A stretch of 64,000 nucleotides of DNA from a bacterium (GTDB lineage: Bacteria; Eisenbacteria; RBG-16-71-46; CAIMUX01), in assembly GCA_030431975.1 (NCBI GenBank), contig JAUIHP010000001.1:1-64000 (forward strand), written 5' to 3'. The notes under the pieces were generated by a model that saw nothing but the letters and a program-made list of their open reading frames with translations, had not been told where the DNA came from and did not search any database. Within the stretch, counting starts at the first letter, position 1. Every line of letters begins with the position of its first letter. Position numbers and translations under genes: made by a program. Positions 1 through 11,599 of the stretch are shown one piece after another.

Positions 1-532
1 GGCCTTTGCGACGAAGGGGACTGTCCGTGAATCCGTAGACGAACCAGGAACTCTGCCCCGCAGCCAGGTTGATGTGGAAGGGGAAGTACTGTGAGTACTC
101 GAAGGTCTCGAAGCCGTCCACGACGACCGGCTCTTCGATCTTGGCGGTCTCGAGAGCTCTTGCAAGAAAGAGGAGGCCATGCCGGCCGAGGCGGGCTTGA
201 TGTCGGGCAATCGTCGAATGTGGCGCCTCGAGGATCCGCCCGGCCTGACGGAGCGCAGTTCCGTTGGACAGGGTCTGGGCGACCTTAGCCAACAGCTTTC
301 TCCGTCGAAGCCAGTAGGTTCCGGAAAACGTTCGAGTAGAAAATCGTCGACCGCAGTGACGGCAAAGAAAGCGTTGAAACTGGCGCTGGTCCGACGGCCG
401 AGTAAAGAAGCCGTCGCGGACGTAGTGCCACTCCCGTCTGCTCCCTAAGTGATAGGAACAATCGCGGTTGGGACAAAAGGGCGGGTGATAGGTCGAGTAG
501 ATCGCCCCGGGTGACGGAGTTCGGTCGGTCAT
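1..532 (-). CDS. Transposase-like protein, 3' part cut by the window edge
   Basis: An open frame reads leftward from an ATG at 532 and runs off the window after 177 codons without a stop. The N-terminus holds a zinc-ribbon pattern: C20-x4-C25 followed by C57-x2-C60 (CRHCGRRFS). A basic helix-turn-helix-like stretch (RQAGRILEAPHSTIARHQ) spans about residues 95-112. Next comes VVVDGFETFEYSQ around residue 139, where the Asp could be the first acidic residue of a DDE nuclease. This order of zinc ribbon, HTH and D-containing beta strand is typical of IS1/IS1595-type transposases and their domesticated relatives. The second and third acidic residues would lie beyond the edge. No terminal inverted repeat was seen at 533-574. 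The zinc ribbon is clear; transposase identity is inferred. Confidence 0.6.
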   Translation of the reverse strand, partial: MTDRTPSPGAIYSTYHPPFCPNRDCSYHLGSRREWHYVRDGFFTRPSDQRQFQRFLCRHCGRRFSTRTFSGTYWLRRRKLLAKVAQTLSNGTALRQAGRILEAPHSTIARHQARLGRHGLLFLARALETAKIEEPVVVDGFETFEYSQYFPFHINLAAGQSSWFVYGFTDSPLRRKG

Positions 533-574
533 GCTCGGAGAACTGCGAAACCCGTTCCCGAACGTCACCAATCC

Positions 575-2026
575 TCAGGCCACAACCTTCGGGTCACGCA
601 CGAAGAGCAAACCCGGACGCAGGAGCCACTCGCGGAACTGCTCTTCCGTCGCTTCGGTCTCGATCTCCATCTCGAACGGCTGTCCACGGTAGAGGGATCC
701 GTTGACGCTCTCGAGCAACGAGTTGATCTTGACCAGGGTCTTGGCCGGCGCTTCTTCCAGAACGACGAGGAAACGATCTCCGTCGCTGGAAATCAGTCGC
801 ACCGGCTTTTCCTTCTTGGCCTTGTTCGCGAACTTGCGCATGAGCCGGCGTCGCTGCGTCTGGTATCGCCGGTAAACGAAGAACCCGATGACAGCGAAAG
901 GAAGGATTCCTCCCAACCCGCCCTCATTGGCCAAAACTACAATGATGAGGACAACGAGAATCGTGCCCCAAAGCGCGAGGAAGAGAACCCCGCGGCCGGA
1001 AAGAGCGCCGTCACCGATGGCCTTCCCACCGGGGGCGCGAGCTGCGAGCCTCCGGAAGCGATCACTCAGTCGGTCCATGAAGGGCGCGGAGGAACTGACT
1101 CCCGACTCCAGCTCTCGCTTGATCGCAGTGAGCGCCTCGGCGATTTCGGCCATGCTTTGGTAACGATGGTCTGCCTGCTTTTCCAGACAACGGTTGACGA
1201 CGCGTTGCAACGAGTAGGGCAGTCCGGCCTTGAGATCACTGATGGGCTGCGACTCGTTGAAGGCGATGGCGTGCATCGTGTCGAGTGCGCTTTCGCCGCT
1301 GAAGGGAAGCTTTCCGGTGGCCATCTCGTAGAGCACGATCCCAAACGAGAAAATGTCCGACCTCTTGTCAGCGGGAAGGCCCCGCGCCTGCTCGGGACTC
1401 ATATAGGCCACGGTTCCGAGGACGGCCCCGACCTCGGTTTGCGAAATCGCGGCTGTCTTCATGGCCATGGTCTGGAACGTCGTCACCGTCTGGTCCGACC
1501 CCGCTTCGTCTGCGTTGTCGACAAGCTTGGCCAGGCCGAAGTCGAGGACCTTGGGATGTCCGTCCCGCGTCACCATGATGTTGTCGGACTTGATGTCGCG
1601 GTGAACGATCCCGGCGTCATGGGCGCTTTGGAGAGCCGAGGCCACCTGAATCCCGATGTCGATCGCGGAAAGGACGTCGAGTTCGTCGCGCTGGATCAGT
1701 TGGCGGGCGGTCGCCCCGTCGATGAACTCCATGGCGATGAAAGACGCATCGCCTTCGGTCTCGATTCCGTAGATCTGAGCGATCGCCGGATGGTTGACGG
1801 CGGACGCGGCTTTGGCCTCACGCAGAAACCGGGCACTCCGTTCCGGATCCGACATCAGTTCCGGCGGGAGCACCTTGAGAGCGACCGGTCGTTCCAGGCG
1901 GGTATCAACGGCCTGGTAGACCACTCCCATGCCACCTTGACCGAGCTTCTTGACGATCTCGTAGTGGCCGACTTTGGACCCGATTTCCATAGGATGTTCG
2001 ATGGTAGAGGGCGGTTCATTCCGCAT
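575..2026 (-). CDS. Membrane-anchored Ser/Thr protein kinase (PknB type)
   Basis: A Hanks-type kinase domain fills about residues 15-285. It has the glycine loop GQGGMGVVYQA, the lysine motif VALKVL, the catalytic loop HRDIKSDNIM, the DFGLAK magnesium motif and GTVAYMSPEQARG in the activation segment, so all catalytic residues are present. Two hydrophobic stretches follow at roughly residues 345-385 (VLFLALWGTILVVLIIVVLA, then LPFAVIGFFVYRRY). A domain of about 95 charged residues of unknown fold closes the protein. PASTA repeats, usual in cell-wall-sensing PknB, are absent, so the signal sensed is unknown. A TTG lies directly before the chosen ATG; neither has a strong Shine-Dalgarno sequence. 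The gene is divergent from the M48 protease gene, and the two share a spacer of about 95 nt that should hold both promoters. Confidence 0.9.
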   Translation of the reverse strand: MRNEPPSTIEHPMEIGSKVGHYEIVKKLGQGGMGVVYQAVDTRLERPVALKVLPPELMSDPERSARFLREAKAASAVNHPAIAQIYGIETEGDASFIAMEFIDGATARQLIQRDELDVLSAIDIGIQVASALQSAHDAGIVHRDIKSDNIMVTRDGHPKVLDFGLAKLVDNADEAGSDQTVTTFQTMAMKTAAISQTEVGAVLGTVAYMSPEQARGLPADKRSDIFSFGIVLYEMATGKLPFSGESALDTMHAIAFNESQPISDLKAGLPYSLQRVVNRCLEKQADHRYQSMAEIAEALTAIKRELESGVSSSAPFMDRLSDRFRRLAARAPGGKAIGDGALSGRGVLFLALWGTILVVLIIVVLANEGGLGGILPFAVIGFFVYRRYQTQRRRLMRKFANKAKKEKPVRLISSDGDRFLVVLEEAPAKTLVKINSLLESVNGSLYRGQPFEMEIETEATEEQFREWLLRPGLLFVRDPKVVA

Positions 2027-2121
2027 CAAGTGACCGCTTCGACTTACGTTGCGGCAGCGCGAAGGTTGCAGTCAAAGTCAGGGCGGTCCCGGGTCGAACG
2101 AAACCACGGAAGCGGGGTAGG

Positions 2122-3990
2122 ATGAGGCGAATGGAACAGATTACCCGACAACGGATCGCCATGGCCGGGCCCCGGCGCAGAGAGATTTGGCGTACGGCCT
2201 TTTCGATCGCGCTCTCCCTTTTCCTCCTCGCGGCCGGCGTGCTGCCCGAGATGGCCCAGGCCCAGTCCAGCCGTCGTACCGAGGGACCTCCCCCCGTCGA
2301 ACGCAAGCCGGGAGCGCCGCCCTGGCCGCGTGACTTCGAGATCGGTCTCGAAGCGGCGCGCGCCTTCGCCTTCTACTTCGGCCTGGTCGACGACGAGGAG
2401 ATGCTGCAACGAGTCACCAACATCGCGTATCAAGTTGCGGCGCAGACCGGGCACCCGGACTATCTCTACACCTTCAACATCCTCGATATCGACGATCCGA
2501 ACGCGCTCGCTCTTCCGGGCGGCTTCATCTTCATCACGCGGGGAATGATGGAGCAGAATCTGTCCGACGATGCTCTCGCCCATCTCCTCGGTCATGAGTT
2601 GGCTCACGTCACCGAGCGCCACTTCGCGCGTTCCGAACGCCTCGCCGGGCTGCTCTCCCTTCTGCAAACCGCGGTACTCGTTGCGGCCATCGTTGCAGTT
2701 CCGCAATCCCGTTCCGGAGGCTATGACTACGACGAGCACTCCGACCGCTACCGTTTGAGCGCTTCCGGGAAGGACGCGGCCATTCAGGGAACGACGATCT
2801 TCGGCGGGCTCTTTCGCGAACTGCTCGTTCGCGGCTACGGCCGCGGGCTCGAAGTCGAAGCCGATCGGATTGGACGTCGCTACGCGGGCCGGGCCGGATT
2901 CGCCATGAGCGGCGGCGTCGAACTGATGAACACCCTTCGGGATCGCATCTACGAAGACATGGAGTACGGCTACTGGCGCACTCACCCGTTCTTCCAGGAA
3001 CGCGTCGACAAGGCACGCGCCGCCAGTGACGCGGGCGGCTCTCCCCCGCCGGACACGGAAACGAGAGCCTACCGTGCACAGATCCAGGACCGCATGGCCC
3101 GGTTGGCCGACACCATCCTCAACGACGATCTCGCGATCTTTCTCTATGAAAGCGCTCTCCGCATCGGACCCGACGGTGCGCACGCAGTCGTCGTCCATCG
3201 TCAGAAACTGGAGCGACGTGTCGAAGCGGTCCGGAAGCAGGCGGACGTCTTCCGGCGCCTGACACCGATCATCGCCGAGTACGACTCCCTCGTCGCGAGG
3301 GTCCACGAGGAAGTCCGGGTGCCGGAAGAAGAGGTTCGCCGACTGGAAACGGGTCGGGACGAACTCATCGCCGAAAGAGAGAATCTCTTCCCCAAGGCCA
3401 AGGAACGAATCGCGCAAGGAAGTGCATCGACCCGAATCCTGGAGACGTTCCTCGAAAACTATCCTGACGATCCCGAAGCGACGGAACTGAAGTTCGTTCT
3501 TGCCGAACAGTACGCTCTCACGAATCGCGCCGATCAGGCGGCGCTGGAACTTGATGAACAACTCGCAATCTGGTCGGCCGACGAGGACGCTCCACTGCGT
3601 GAGAGGGCCGTGGGAATGCTCGGCACCCTCGTACCCAAGACGGAGGATCTGACGACCAATCAGATTCTGCTGGAGCGCTCACCGTCCGACTCGGTGCGTT
3701 CATGGGCCGGAGCCCGGCTCGAAGTGTTGGCGTCGGAACTCGATTCCCTGGAGATCGGCAGCCGATTCCTGGCCCGCTACCCCGATAGCGAGCAGGCGGA
3801 CACGGTTCGGGAGCGGGTGGAAGAGTTGGCCCGAAAGCAGTACCACAAGGCTCGAATTCAGGAGTCCCTGGGAAAGATGCAGGAGGCGCTCGACACCTAC
3901 CATGAAGTGCTGCTCATGGCGTCCGCCACCGAAGCGGCGCGCAAGTCACGGGCGGGTATCGAGCGAATCCAGGCGCTCGAAGCCCGATGA
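2122..3990 (+). CDS. Secreted M48 family zinc metalloprotease with TPR-like C-terminus
   Basis: The N-terminus carries a signal-peptide-like stretch (IALSLFLLAAGVLPEMAQAQ), so the mature enzyme should act in the periplasm. The zinc site HELAH sits near residue 157 (LGHELAHVTERHF), and the third ligand is in EVEADRIGRRY near residue 245, the glutamate arrangement typical of M48 (HtpX/BepA/LoiP-like) peptidases. The C-terminal 300 residues are helical with TPR-like units (for example LETFLENYPDDPEATELK). BepA-type outer-membrane quality-control proteases have the same layout, so a role in envelope protein turnover is plausible. ATGs at 2122 and 2131 are both possible starts; GAGG lies just before the second. 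The gene is divergent from the kinase gene and convergent with guaB, 36 nt from its stop. Confidence 0.9.
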   Translation: MRRMEQITRQRIAMAGPRRREIWRTAFSIALSLFLLAAGVLPEMAQAQSSRRTEGPPPVERKPGAPPWPRDFEIGLEAARAFAFYFGLVDDEEMLQRVTNIAYQVAAQTGHPDYLYTFNILDIDDPNALALPGGFIFITRGMMEQNLSDDALAHLLGHELAHVTERHFARSERLAGLLSLLQTAVLVAAIVAVPQSRSGGYDYDEHSDRYRLSASGKDAAIQGTTIFGGLFRELLVRGYGRGLEVEADRIGRRYAGRAGFAMSGGVELMNTLRDRIYEDMEYGYWRTHPFFQERVDKARAASDAGGSPPPDTETRAYRAQIQDRMARLADTILNDDLAIFLYESALRIGPDGAHAVVVHRQKLERRVEAVRKQADVFRRLTPIIAEYDSLVARVHEEVRVPEEEVRRLETGRDELIAERENLFPKAKERIAQGSASTRILETFLENYPDDPEATELKFVLAEQYALTNRADQAALELDEQLAIWSADEDAPLRERAVGMLGTLVPKTEDLTTNQILLERSPSDSVRSWAGARLEVLASELDSLEIGSRFLARYPDSEQADTVRERVEELARKQYHKARIQESLGKMQEALDTYHEVLLMASATEAARKSRAGIERIQALEAR

Positions 3991-4026
3991 GTTGAGCTGA
4001 CCTTCCTCTCTCGCCAGCCGCTCCTT

Positions 4027-5538
<1,512 letters not shown>

Positions 5539-5560
5539 CTATCCCTGCGGTCGAAAGCAC

Positions 5561-5594
5561 AAAAAGCGAAGCGGCGCGCAATCGCACGCCGCTT
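5561..5594 (-). terminator. Intrinsic terminator between the barrel protein and guaB
   Basis: On the minus strand an 8-bp GC-rich stem (AAGCGGCG pairing with CGCCGCTT, with two further inner pairs) is followed by CGCTTTTTG. Hairpin plus T-tract is the classic Rho-independent form. It sits about 100 nt after the barrel gene stop and 50 nt before guaB. Confidence 0.7.
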
Positions 5595-5647
5595 GGCCTC
5601 CGGAGAAAGTGCGCCGCGTTCGGGCGCCGTCTCCGCATCCATACAGC

Positions 5648-5673
5648 AACGGCCGGAATCAGATCCGGCCGTT
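5648..5673. other. Perfect 10-bp inverted repeat downstream of the barrel gene
   Basis: AACGGCCGGA and TCCGGCCGTT flank a 6-nt loop. The hairpin lies 22 nt after the stop of the barrel gene and precedes the terminator at 5561-5594 in the direction of transcription. No T-tract follows on either strand, so it may protect the mRNA 3' end or help the second hairpin. Confidence 0.5.
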
Positions 5674-5695
5674 CGCAATCTCGTCTCTGGGCGCG

Positions 5696-6451
5696 TCACT
5701 GCCCGTCTTCTCCTGACCCGAGCCGGCCGCCCAGGTCGTCTTCCCCCTCCCATAGGATTCCTTCGTAGGGAGAGAAGTGAAAGTGGATTCCCAATCGGAA
5801 GATGAGTGCATTCAAGTTGCTGTCGAAAAGATCGTCGAACTTGTCATCACCCGAAAAGATGTAGTGATCCTGAAGCGCTGCGGAAAGCGTGGTGTGGGGC
5901 CCGATGCGGCGTTCGGCCTCCATGGTCAGGACCAGTCCCGGATCGAATCCGTTGTAGAACTGCTGGGAGCCCCGATCGCGAATCGACTTGCCGTCGAACT
6001 TGTAGTTCCAACCGTAGAGGCCTGCACCACCGCCGACGCGCCAGGTCATCCCCTGATAGCCGCTGAACTCCCGTAGAAGGGACAAGCTACCGAAGTTCAC
6101 GGCGAGAACCGTGTCACCCCGGGCTTCGAAGGAGTTCCATCCAAACCCGAACTCACCGCTGCCGATCCAACGCTCGCCGAACCGATACCGGAAGTTGCCC
6201 TGAAGGACGAACTTGGTTTTGGATCCTTCGACTCCGGACGGCCCGAAAAACTTGATCCCACCGAGGGACGCCCCGTAGCCGGTGAAGCCGACCAGGGACT
6301 CGTACTCTTCTTCTTCCTCGACGGAATCCTCGTCGACGAAGATGTCCGAAGGGCTCGATTGAGCGAAGGCCGAGCCGACCGCAAGCCACATCATCAACAG
6401 GATGAAGAAGCCGCTACCTACACCCCACCCCTGCTTCCACCTCGAAGCCAT
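5696..6451 (-). CDS. Secreted outer-membrane beta-barrel-like protein of unknown function
   Basis: The 251-residue product starts with a clear signal peptide (GSGFFILLMMWLAVGSAFAQ) and an acidic linker (VDEDSVEEEEEYE). The rest alternates aromatic, glycine and polar residues as in an 8- to 10-stranded porin-like barrel: FRYRFGERWIGSGEFGFGW, WRVGGGAGLYGWNYKF and IFRLGIHFHFSPYEG. The start was chosen at 6451 because a perfect AAGGAGG lies 4 nt before the ATG and the signal peptide follows at once; upstream in-frame codons do not look coding. There is no family assignment. It resembles small outer-membrane proteins of the OmpW/outer-membrane protein beta-barrel type, and surface localisation is inferred. 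Confidence 0.75.
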   Translation of the reverse strand: MASRWKQGWGVGSGFFILLMMWLAVGSAFAQSSPSDIFVDEDSVEEEEEYESLVGFTGYGASLGGIKFFGPSGVEGSKTKFVLQGNFRYRFGERWIGSGEFGFGWNSFEARGDTVLAVNFGSLSLLREFSGYQGMTWRVGGGAGLYGWNYKFDGKSIRDRGSQQFYNGFDPGLVLTMEAERRIGPHTTLSAALQDHYIFSGDDKFDDLFDSNLNALIFRLGIHFHFSPYEGILWEGEDDLGGRLGSGEDGQ

Positions 6452-6682
6452 CGATCCTCCTTGGCGAGCCGCTCGCCACCCCGACCGGCGCGGTCCGCCC
6501 GCATCCAGAAACGGCCAGGGTACAAAAACCCCAGCCGCCAGGGGCGCAGTATACCGTGATCGACCTCGGCTTGACCACCTCTTGGGGCGGAAAGGTCCCA
6601 ACCGGGATGGATTCGCCCAGCAAGCGTGGACTTGACCTGCAAGGCGGACGTCGGCATGATTCCCGTTCCCCAAAGATCGAAT

Positions 6683-6759
6683 GCCGGCGTAGCTCAGTTG
6701 GTAAGAGCGCAGGATTCATAACCCTGAGGTCGGTGGTTCAATTCCACCCGCCGGCACCA
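6683..6759 (+). tRNA. tRNA with CAU anticodon, probably elongator tRNA-Met
   Basis: A complete 77-nt cloverleaf includes the encoded CCA. The 7-bp acceptor stem is GCCGGCG with CGCCGGC, the D arm is GCTC..GAGC, the T arm is GGTGG-TTCAATT-CCACC, and the anticodon CAT is at 6717-6719 in the loop TTCATAA. The acceptor stem is fully paired at 1-72 and the anticodon stem lacks the three G-C pairs of initiators, so it is not initiator tRNA. The last anticodon-stem pair is an A-C mismatch. A CAU anticodon with elongator features can be tRNA-Met or the lysidine-modified tRNA-Ile2; overall likeness to Gram-positive elongator tRNA-Met favours Met. It lies 54 nt upstream of tilS, whose product modifies tRNA-Ile2. 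Confidence 0.93.
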
Positions 6760-6813
6760 CTTTTCGCCTTCCGACGACCGCCGTCGCGGCTGACGCGGAG
6801 CAGGGACCGTTAC

Positions 6814-7908
6814 ATGCGTCCCAACCAGAATGAGTTCTCCCTCCGGGCCCGATTCCGTCATGCGCTAAAGAAGAGTCGTATCCAGGACGGATCACGTCTT
6901 CTCGTCGCGGTCTCAGGCGGCTGCGATTCCGTCTCCCTACTCCATCTGGTGCTCGCCGAGGCTCCCCAAAGGAATTGGACCGTCCACGTCGGCCACGTCG
7001 ACCACGGACTGCGGCCCGACTCCCGCGACGATGCGGAGTTTGTCCGAGGACTCTGTCACGCACTCGACGTGCCCTCACACGGATTGCGCGTCCGCGAGGA
7101 GGCCTGGAGCCGCCGACGAGGAGAGTCGGTCGAGGCCGCGGCGAGAAGCCTCCGCCGCAAAGCGTTGCGCACCATCGCCCTACGAAACGATCTGGAGTGT
7201 GTGCTTCTGGGCCAGACACGGGATGACCAGGCAGAGACAATCTTGCTGCGACTTCTCCGGGGCTCCGGTGTGCGCGGATTGGGGGCCATGCGGGTCCGGC
7301 GCGGTCGCTGGATTCGCCCGCTTCTTTCTATCGGGCGGGAAGAACTCCGTAGCCGGGCCACCCGCCACGGTCTGGAGTGGCGGGAGGATCCCTGGAACCA
7401 GGACCCTCGATTCGACCGGGTCCGCGTCCGCCGGCAGATCCTTCCTGCGCTCGAGGAAGCCTTCGGTCCGAGTGTGCACACCGTCCTCTCCCGATCCGCC
7501 TCGGCCCTGCACTCCGTCTCCGACTTTTTGGACGAGCAGGTCACCGCAGCATGGCAGGAACTGTCGCCGCACCCCGGCCCCGGGCCCAGTCCCGACGCCG
7601 TCTGCGATGAGCCGCCACAACCGGGTACTTCGCCGGTCCCGGGCACAGGTCTGGACACGGGTCCGACCTCGATCCGGCTTGAACGGGCACGGCTCGCGAC
7701 CTATCATCCAGCGGTGACGGAAGGTATTCTCCGACGGGCATTTCGGGCCGTCGGGGGCCACAAGCCGCAGCTAGGACTGGCCCACATCCGAGCCCTCGAG
7801 GAGGCGGTGCGGAGCACGAAACCCCGCAGCTTCGACCTGCCGGGAAACGTCCAAGCGACCGTGAATGCTCGCGAAGTGCGATTGGTAAAGGGAATCGAAG
7901 AATCCTGA
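6814..7908 (+). CDS. tilS: tRNA(Ile)-lysidine synthase
   Basis: TilS uses ATP to add lysine to C34 of tRNA-Ile(CAU), changing its decoding from AUG to AUA. The N-type ATP pyrophosphatase P-loop VSGGCDSVSLLHL is at residues 32-44, followed by VGHVDHGLRPDSRDDAEFV and LGQTRDDQAETILLRLLRGSG, all family hallmarks. The start was set at 6814 (AGGGA upstream); earlier in-frame codons overlap the tRNA gene. The 364-residue length is normal. After the catalytic domain there is a Pro/Gly-rich insert (about residues 250-290) unlike typical TilS. The order tilS-hpt-ftsH is conserved in many bacteria, and it is kept here with folP next. Confidence 0.93.
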   Translation: MRPNQNEFSLRARFRHALKKSRIQDGSRLLVAVSGGCDSVSLLHLVLAEAPQRNWTVHVGHVDHGLRPDSRDDAEFVRGLCHALDVPSHGLRVREEAWSRRRGESVEAAARSLRRKALRTIALRNDLECVLLGQTRDDQAETILLRLLRGSGVRGLGAMRVRRGRWIRPLLSIGREELRSRATRHGLEWREDPWNQDPRFDRVRVRRQILPALEEAFGPSVHTVLSRSASALHSVSDFLDEQVTAAWQELSPHPGPGPSPDAVCDEPPQPGTSPVPGTGLDTGPTSIRLERARLATYHPAVTEGILRRAFRAVGGHKPQLGLAHIRALEEAVRSTKPRSFDLPGNVQATVNAREVRLVKGIEES

Positions 7909-8018
7909 CTCCCGATGCCCAGTTTCCGGCATCCAATGGTAAGAGGTGAAGATCGCTGGAAAACCGTAGTTTCGCCGTCGGGGACAGGGTCCGCTTGGGA
8001 CCGACCGAAGTCCGAGTC

Positions 8019-8548
8019 ATGCTCACGGAACAGCAGATTCGGGATCGGGTAAAAGAGATGGGCGCTTCGATCGCCCAGCGACACGAAGACGACGTCCCGA
8101 TTTTCATTGCCCTCCTCAACGGAGGGATCGTTTTCCTGAGTGATCTCGTACGGGCCTACGGAGGTGATCATCAGATCGACTTCCTCAAGGTCTCCCGCTA
8201 CGACCCGACCCGTCGGGAGCCGACAGCGGTTCGAGTGATCCATGACATTCAGTCCGACATCAAAGGTCGGAGCGTGGTGGTGGTCGAAGGGGTACGGGCG
8301 CGCGGAACGAAGATTCAGTACGTGGAACGGTTCCTGCGCCTCCATGAACCGAAGAACATCGAATACTGTGCGTTGATCGAACCGGAGGATGCCCAGAAAT
8401 CAGTTCCGCTGAACGAATCGGGCTTTCGGATCGATAAAGAGTTTGTAGTTGGGTACGGGCTGGATTTCGAGGAGCACTACCGGAATCTTCCCTTCGTCGG
8501 CGCGCTGACGACGAACGGCCCCTCCCTCTCGCAACCGAAGGAAGCCTG

Positions 8549-8549
<1 letters not shown>
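8019..8549 (+). CDS. hpt: Hypoxanthine phosphoribosyltransferase homologue lacking catalytic residues
   Basis: Length (176 residues), order tilS-hpt-ftsH and overall sequence identify this as an [19 protein letters not shown] at the start, [10 protein letters not shown] in the middle and [20 protein letters not shown] at the end. The PRPP-binding loop, normally VEDI[IV]D[TS]G.T, reads [10 protein letters not shown] here. Glu90 is kept, but the second acidic residue is Gly91, the catalytic Asp is Ala94 and the following Thr is Arg95. The Lys of the LKG pyrophosphate loop is Asn (LLNGG), and the purine-binding Lys after the LLD segment is missing (ALIEPEDA). Phosphoribosyl transfer therefore looks unlikely. 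In Bacillus subtilis HprT is reported to act with TilS as an activator of ftsH, so a retained regulatory role is possible. The ATG at 8019 fits the family start; a TTG at 7995 is the alternative. The stop overlaps the ftsH start by 1 nt. Confidence 0.85.
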
Positions 8550-10589
<2,040 letters not shown>

Positions 10590-10591
<2 letters not shown>

Positions 10592-10610
10592 GTCGGCCAC
10601 GCGCCGACCT
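10590..10610 (+). terminator. Hairpin at the ftsH stop codon
   Basis: AGGTCGGC and GCCGACCT form a perfect 8-bp stem with a 5-nt loop, starting inside the ftsH TAG. No U-tract follows, so it could be a weak terminator or an mRNA end-stabiliser that separates ftsH from folP. Confidence 0.4.
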
Positions 10611-10634
10611 TAGGCTCCTCCACGGAACCGTTCG

Positions 10635-11498
10635 TTGTTCCGGCCCCGATCCCGCCACACCTTCAAAGCCCGTGACCGCATCGTTGAGCTCGGCTCGACG
10701 ACGCAGGTCATGGGCATTCTCAACGCGACTCCGGATTCGTTCTCAGACGGCGGAACGCACCAGACGGTGGACTCCGCACTTCGCCGCATCGACGAAATGG
10801 TCGAGGCCGGGGCCGACTGGATCGACATCGGTGGAGAAAGCACTCGCCCGGGAGCCGATCCAGTCAGCGCTGAGGACGAGTGGTCGCGAGTCGGGCCGAT
10901 CTTCGAAGCCCTCCGCTCCCGACCGATCAGCGCCGGACTCTCCATCGACACGACGAAGTCGGAAGTCGCTCGGCGCGCACTCGACTGTGGAGCACAGGTC
11001 ATCAATGACGTCAGCGCGCTGACCTTCGACCCGGAGGTCGCCGACCTCGCCGCTTCGAGTGGCGCCGGGCTCATTCTCATGCATATGCGCGGCGAACCCC
11101 GGACCATGCAGTCCGACACCCGCTATGCCGATCTGTACTGGGAAGTCCGTGAACACCTGATGTCCCAGGTACGCTTCGCGTTCTCGCGCCAGGTTTCTCC
11201 GTATCAGCTCGTCCTCGATCCGGGTATCGGGTTCGGCAAGAATGTGGAGCAGAATCTGGAACTCGTTTCCGGGCTCGGTCATCTCGGAAACCTGGGATTT
11301 CCGACTTTGGTCGGCGCTTCGCGAAAGTCGTTCCTGGGAAAGATTCTCGGCGGAGCCGGCGTCTCGGAACGTGTTCATGCATCGGTCGCCGTCCACGTAG
11401 CAGCGGCACTGGCCGGAGCGCACTTCGTTCGCGTTCACGACGTCAAGGAAACGGTTCAGGCACTTCGGGTCGTCGACAGGCTGATCGCACCCGCCTAG
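10635..11498 (+). CDS. folP: Dihydropteroate synthase
   Basis: FolP condenses p-aminobenzoate with dihydropterin pyrophosphate in folate synthesis and is the sulfonamide target. Family signatures are present: MGILNATPDSFSDGG at about residues 26-40, DIGGESTRPGA near residue 72, the DVSAL strand, LMHMRGEPRTMQ and LDPGIGFGKNVEQN. The final GASRKSFLG and the arginine in RVHDV complete the TIM-barrel active site. A stop codon at 10611 in the same frame forces a start at or after 10635, where the first candidate is TTG; no good ribosome site is visible there. FolP commonly follows ftsH in FCB-group genomes. Confidence 0.95.
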   Translation: MFRPRSRHTFKARDRIVELGSTTQVMGILNATPDSFSDGGTHQTVDSALRRIDEMVEAGADWIDIGGESTRPGADPVSAEDEWSRVGPIFEALRSRPISAGLSIDTTKSEVARRALDCGAQVINDVSALTFDPEVADLAASSGAGLILMHMRGEPRTMQSDTRYADLYWEVREHLMSQVRFAFSRQVSPYQLVLDPGIGFGKNVEQNLELVSGLGHLGNLGFPTLVGASRKSFLGKILGGAGVSERVHASVAVHVAAALAGAHFVRVHDVKETVQALRVVDRLIAPA

Positions 11499-11599
11499 TG
11501 GGCCGTCACCGAGGAATCGGTAGTGATTGAGCGAGGGATTCTCGTTCTCAGCAAGGCGCGACGACGACGTGAATCGGCAACGTCGGGGAGGAGCCGTCG

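Noticed and set aside
1157-2125. Long rightward open frame (322 codons) opposite the kinase gene
   Set aside because: It is an antisense shadow of the kinase, whose motifs are complete on the other strand; the translated product has no recognisable domain.
2044-3561. Leftward open frame of 505 codons opposite the M48 protease gene
   Set aside because: Antisense shadow of a gene with intact HELAH site and signal peptide; GC-rich third positions keep the opposite frame open.
6683-6759. Initiator tRNA-fMet
   Set aside because: Position 1-72 is paired and the anticodon stem lacks the GGG/CCC pairs of initiators.
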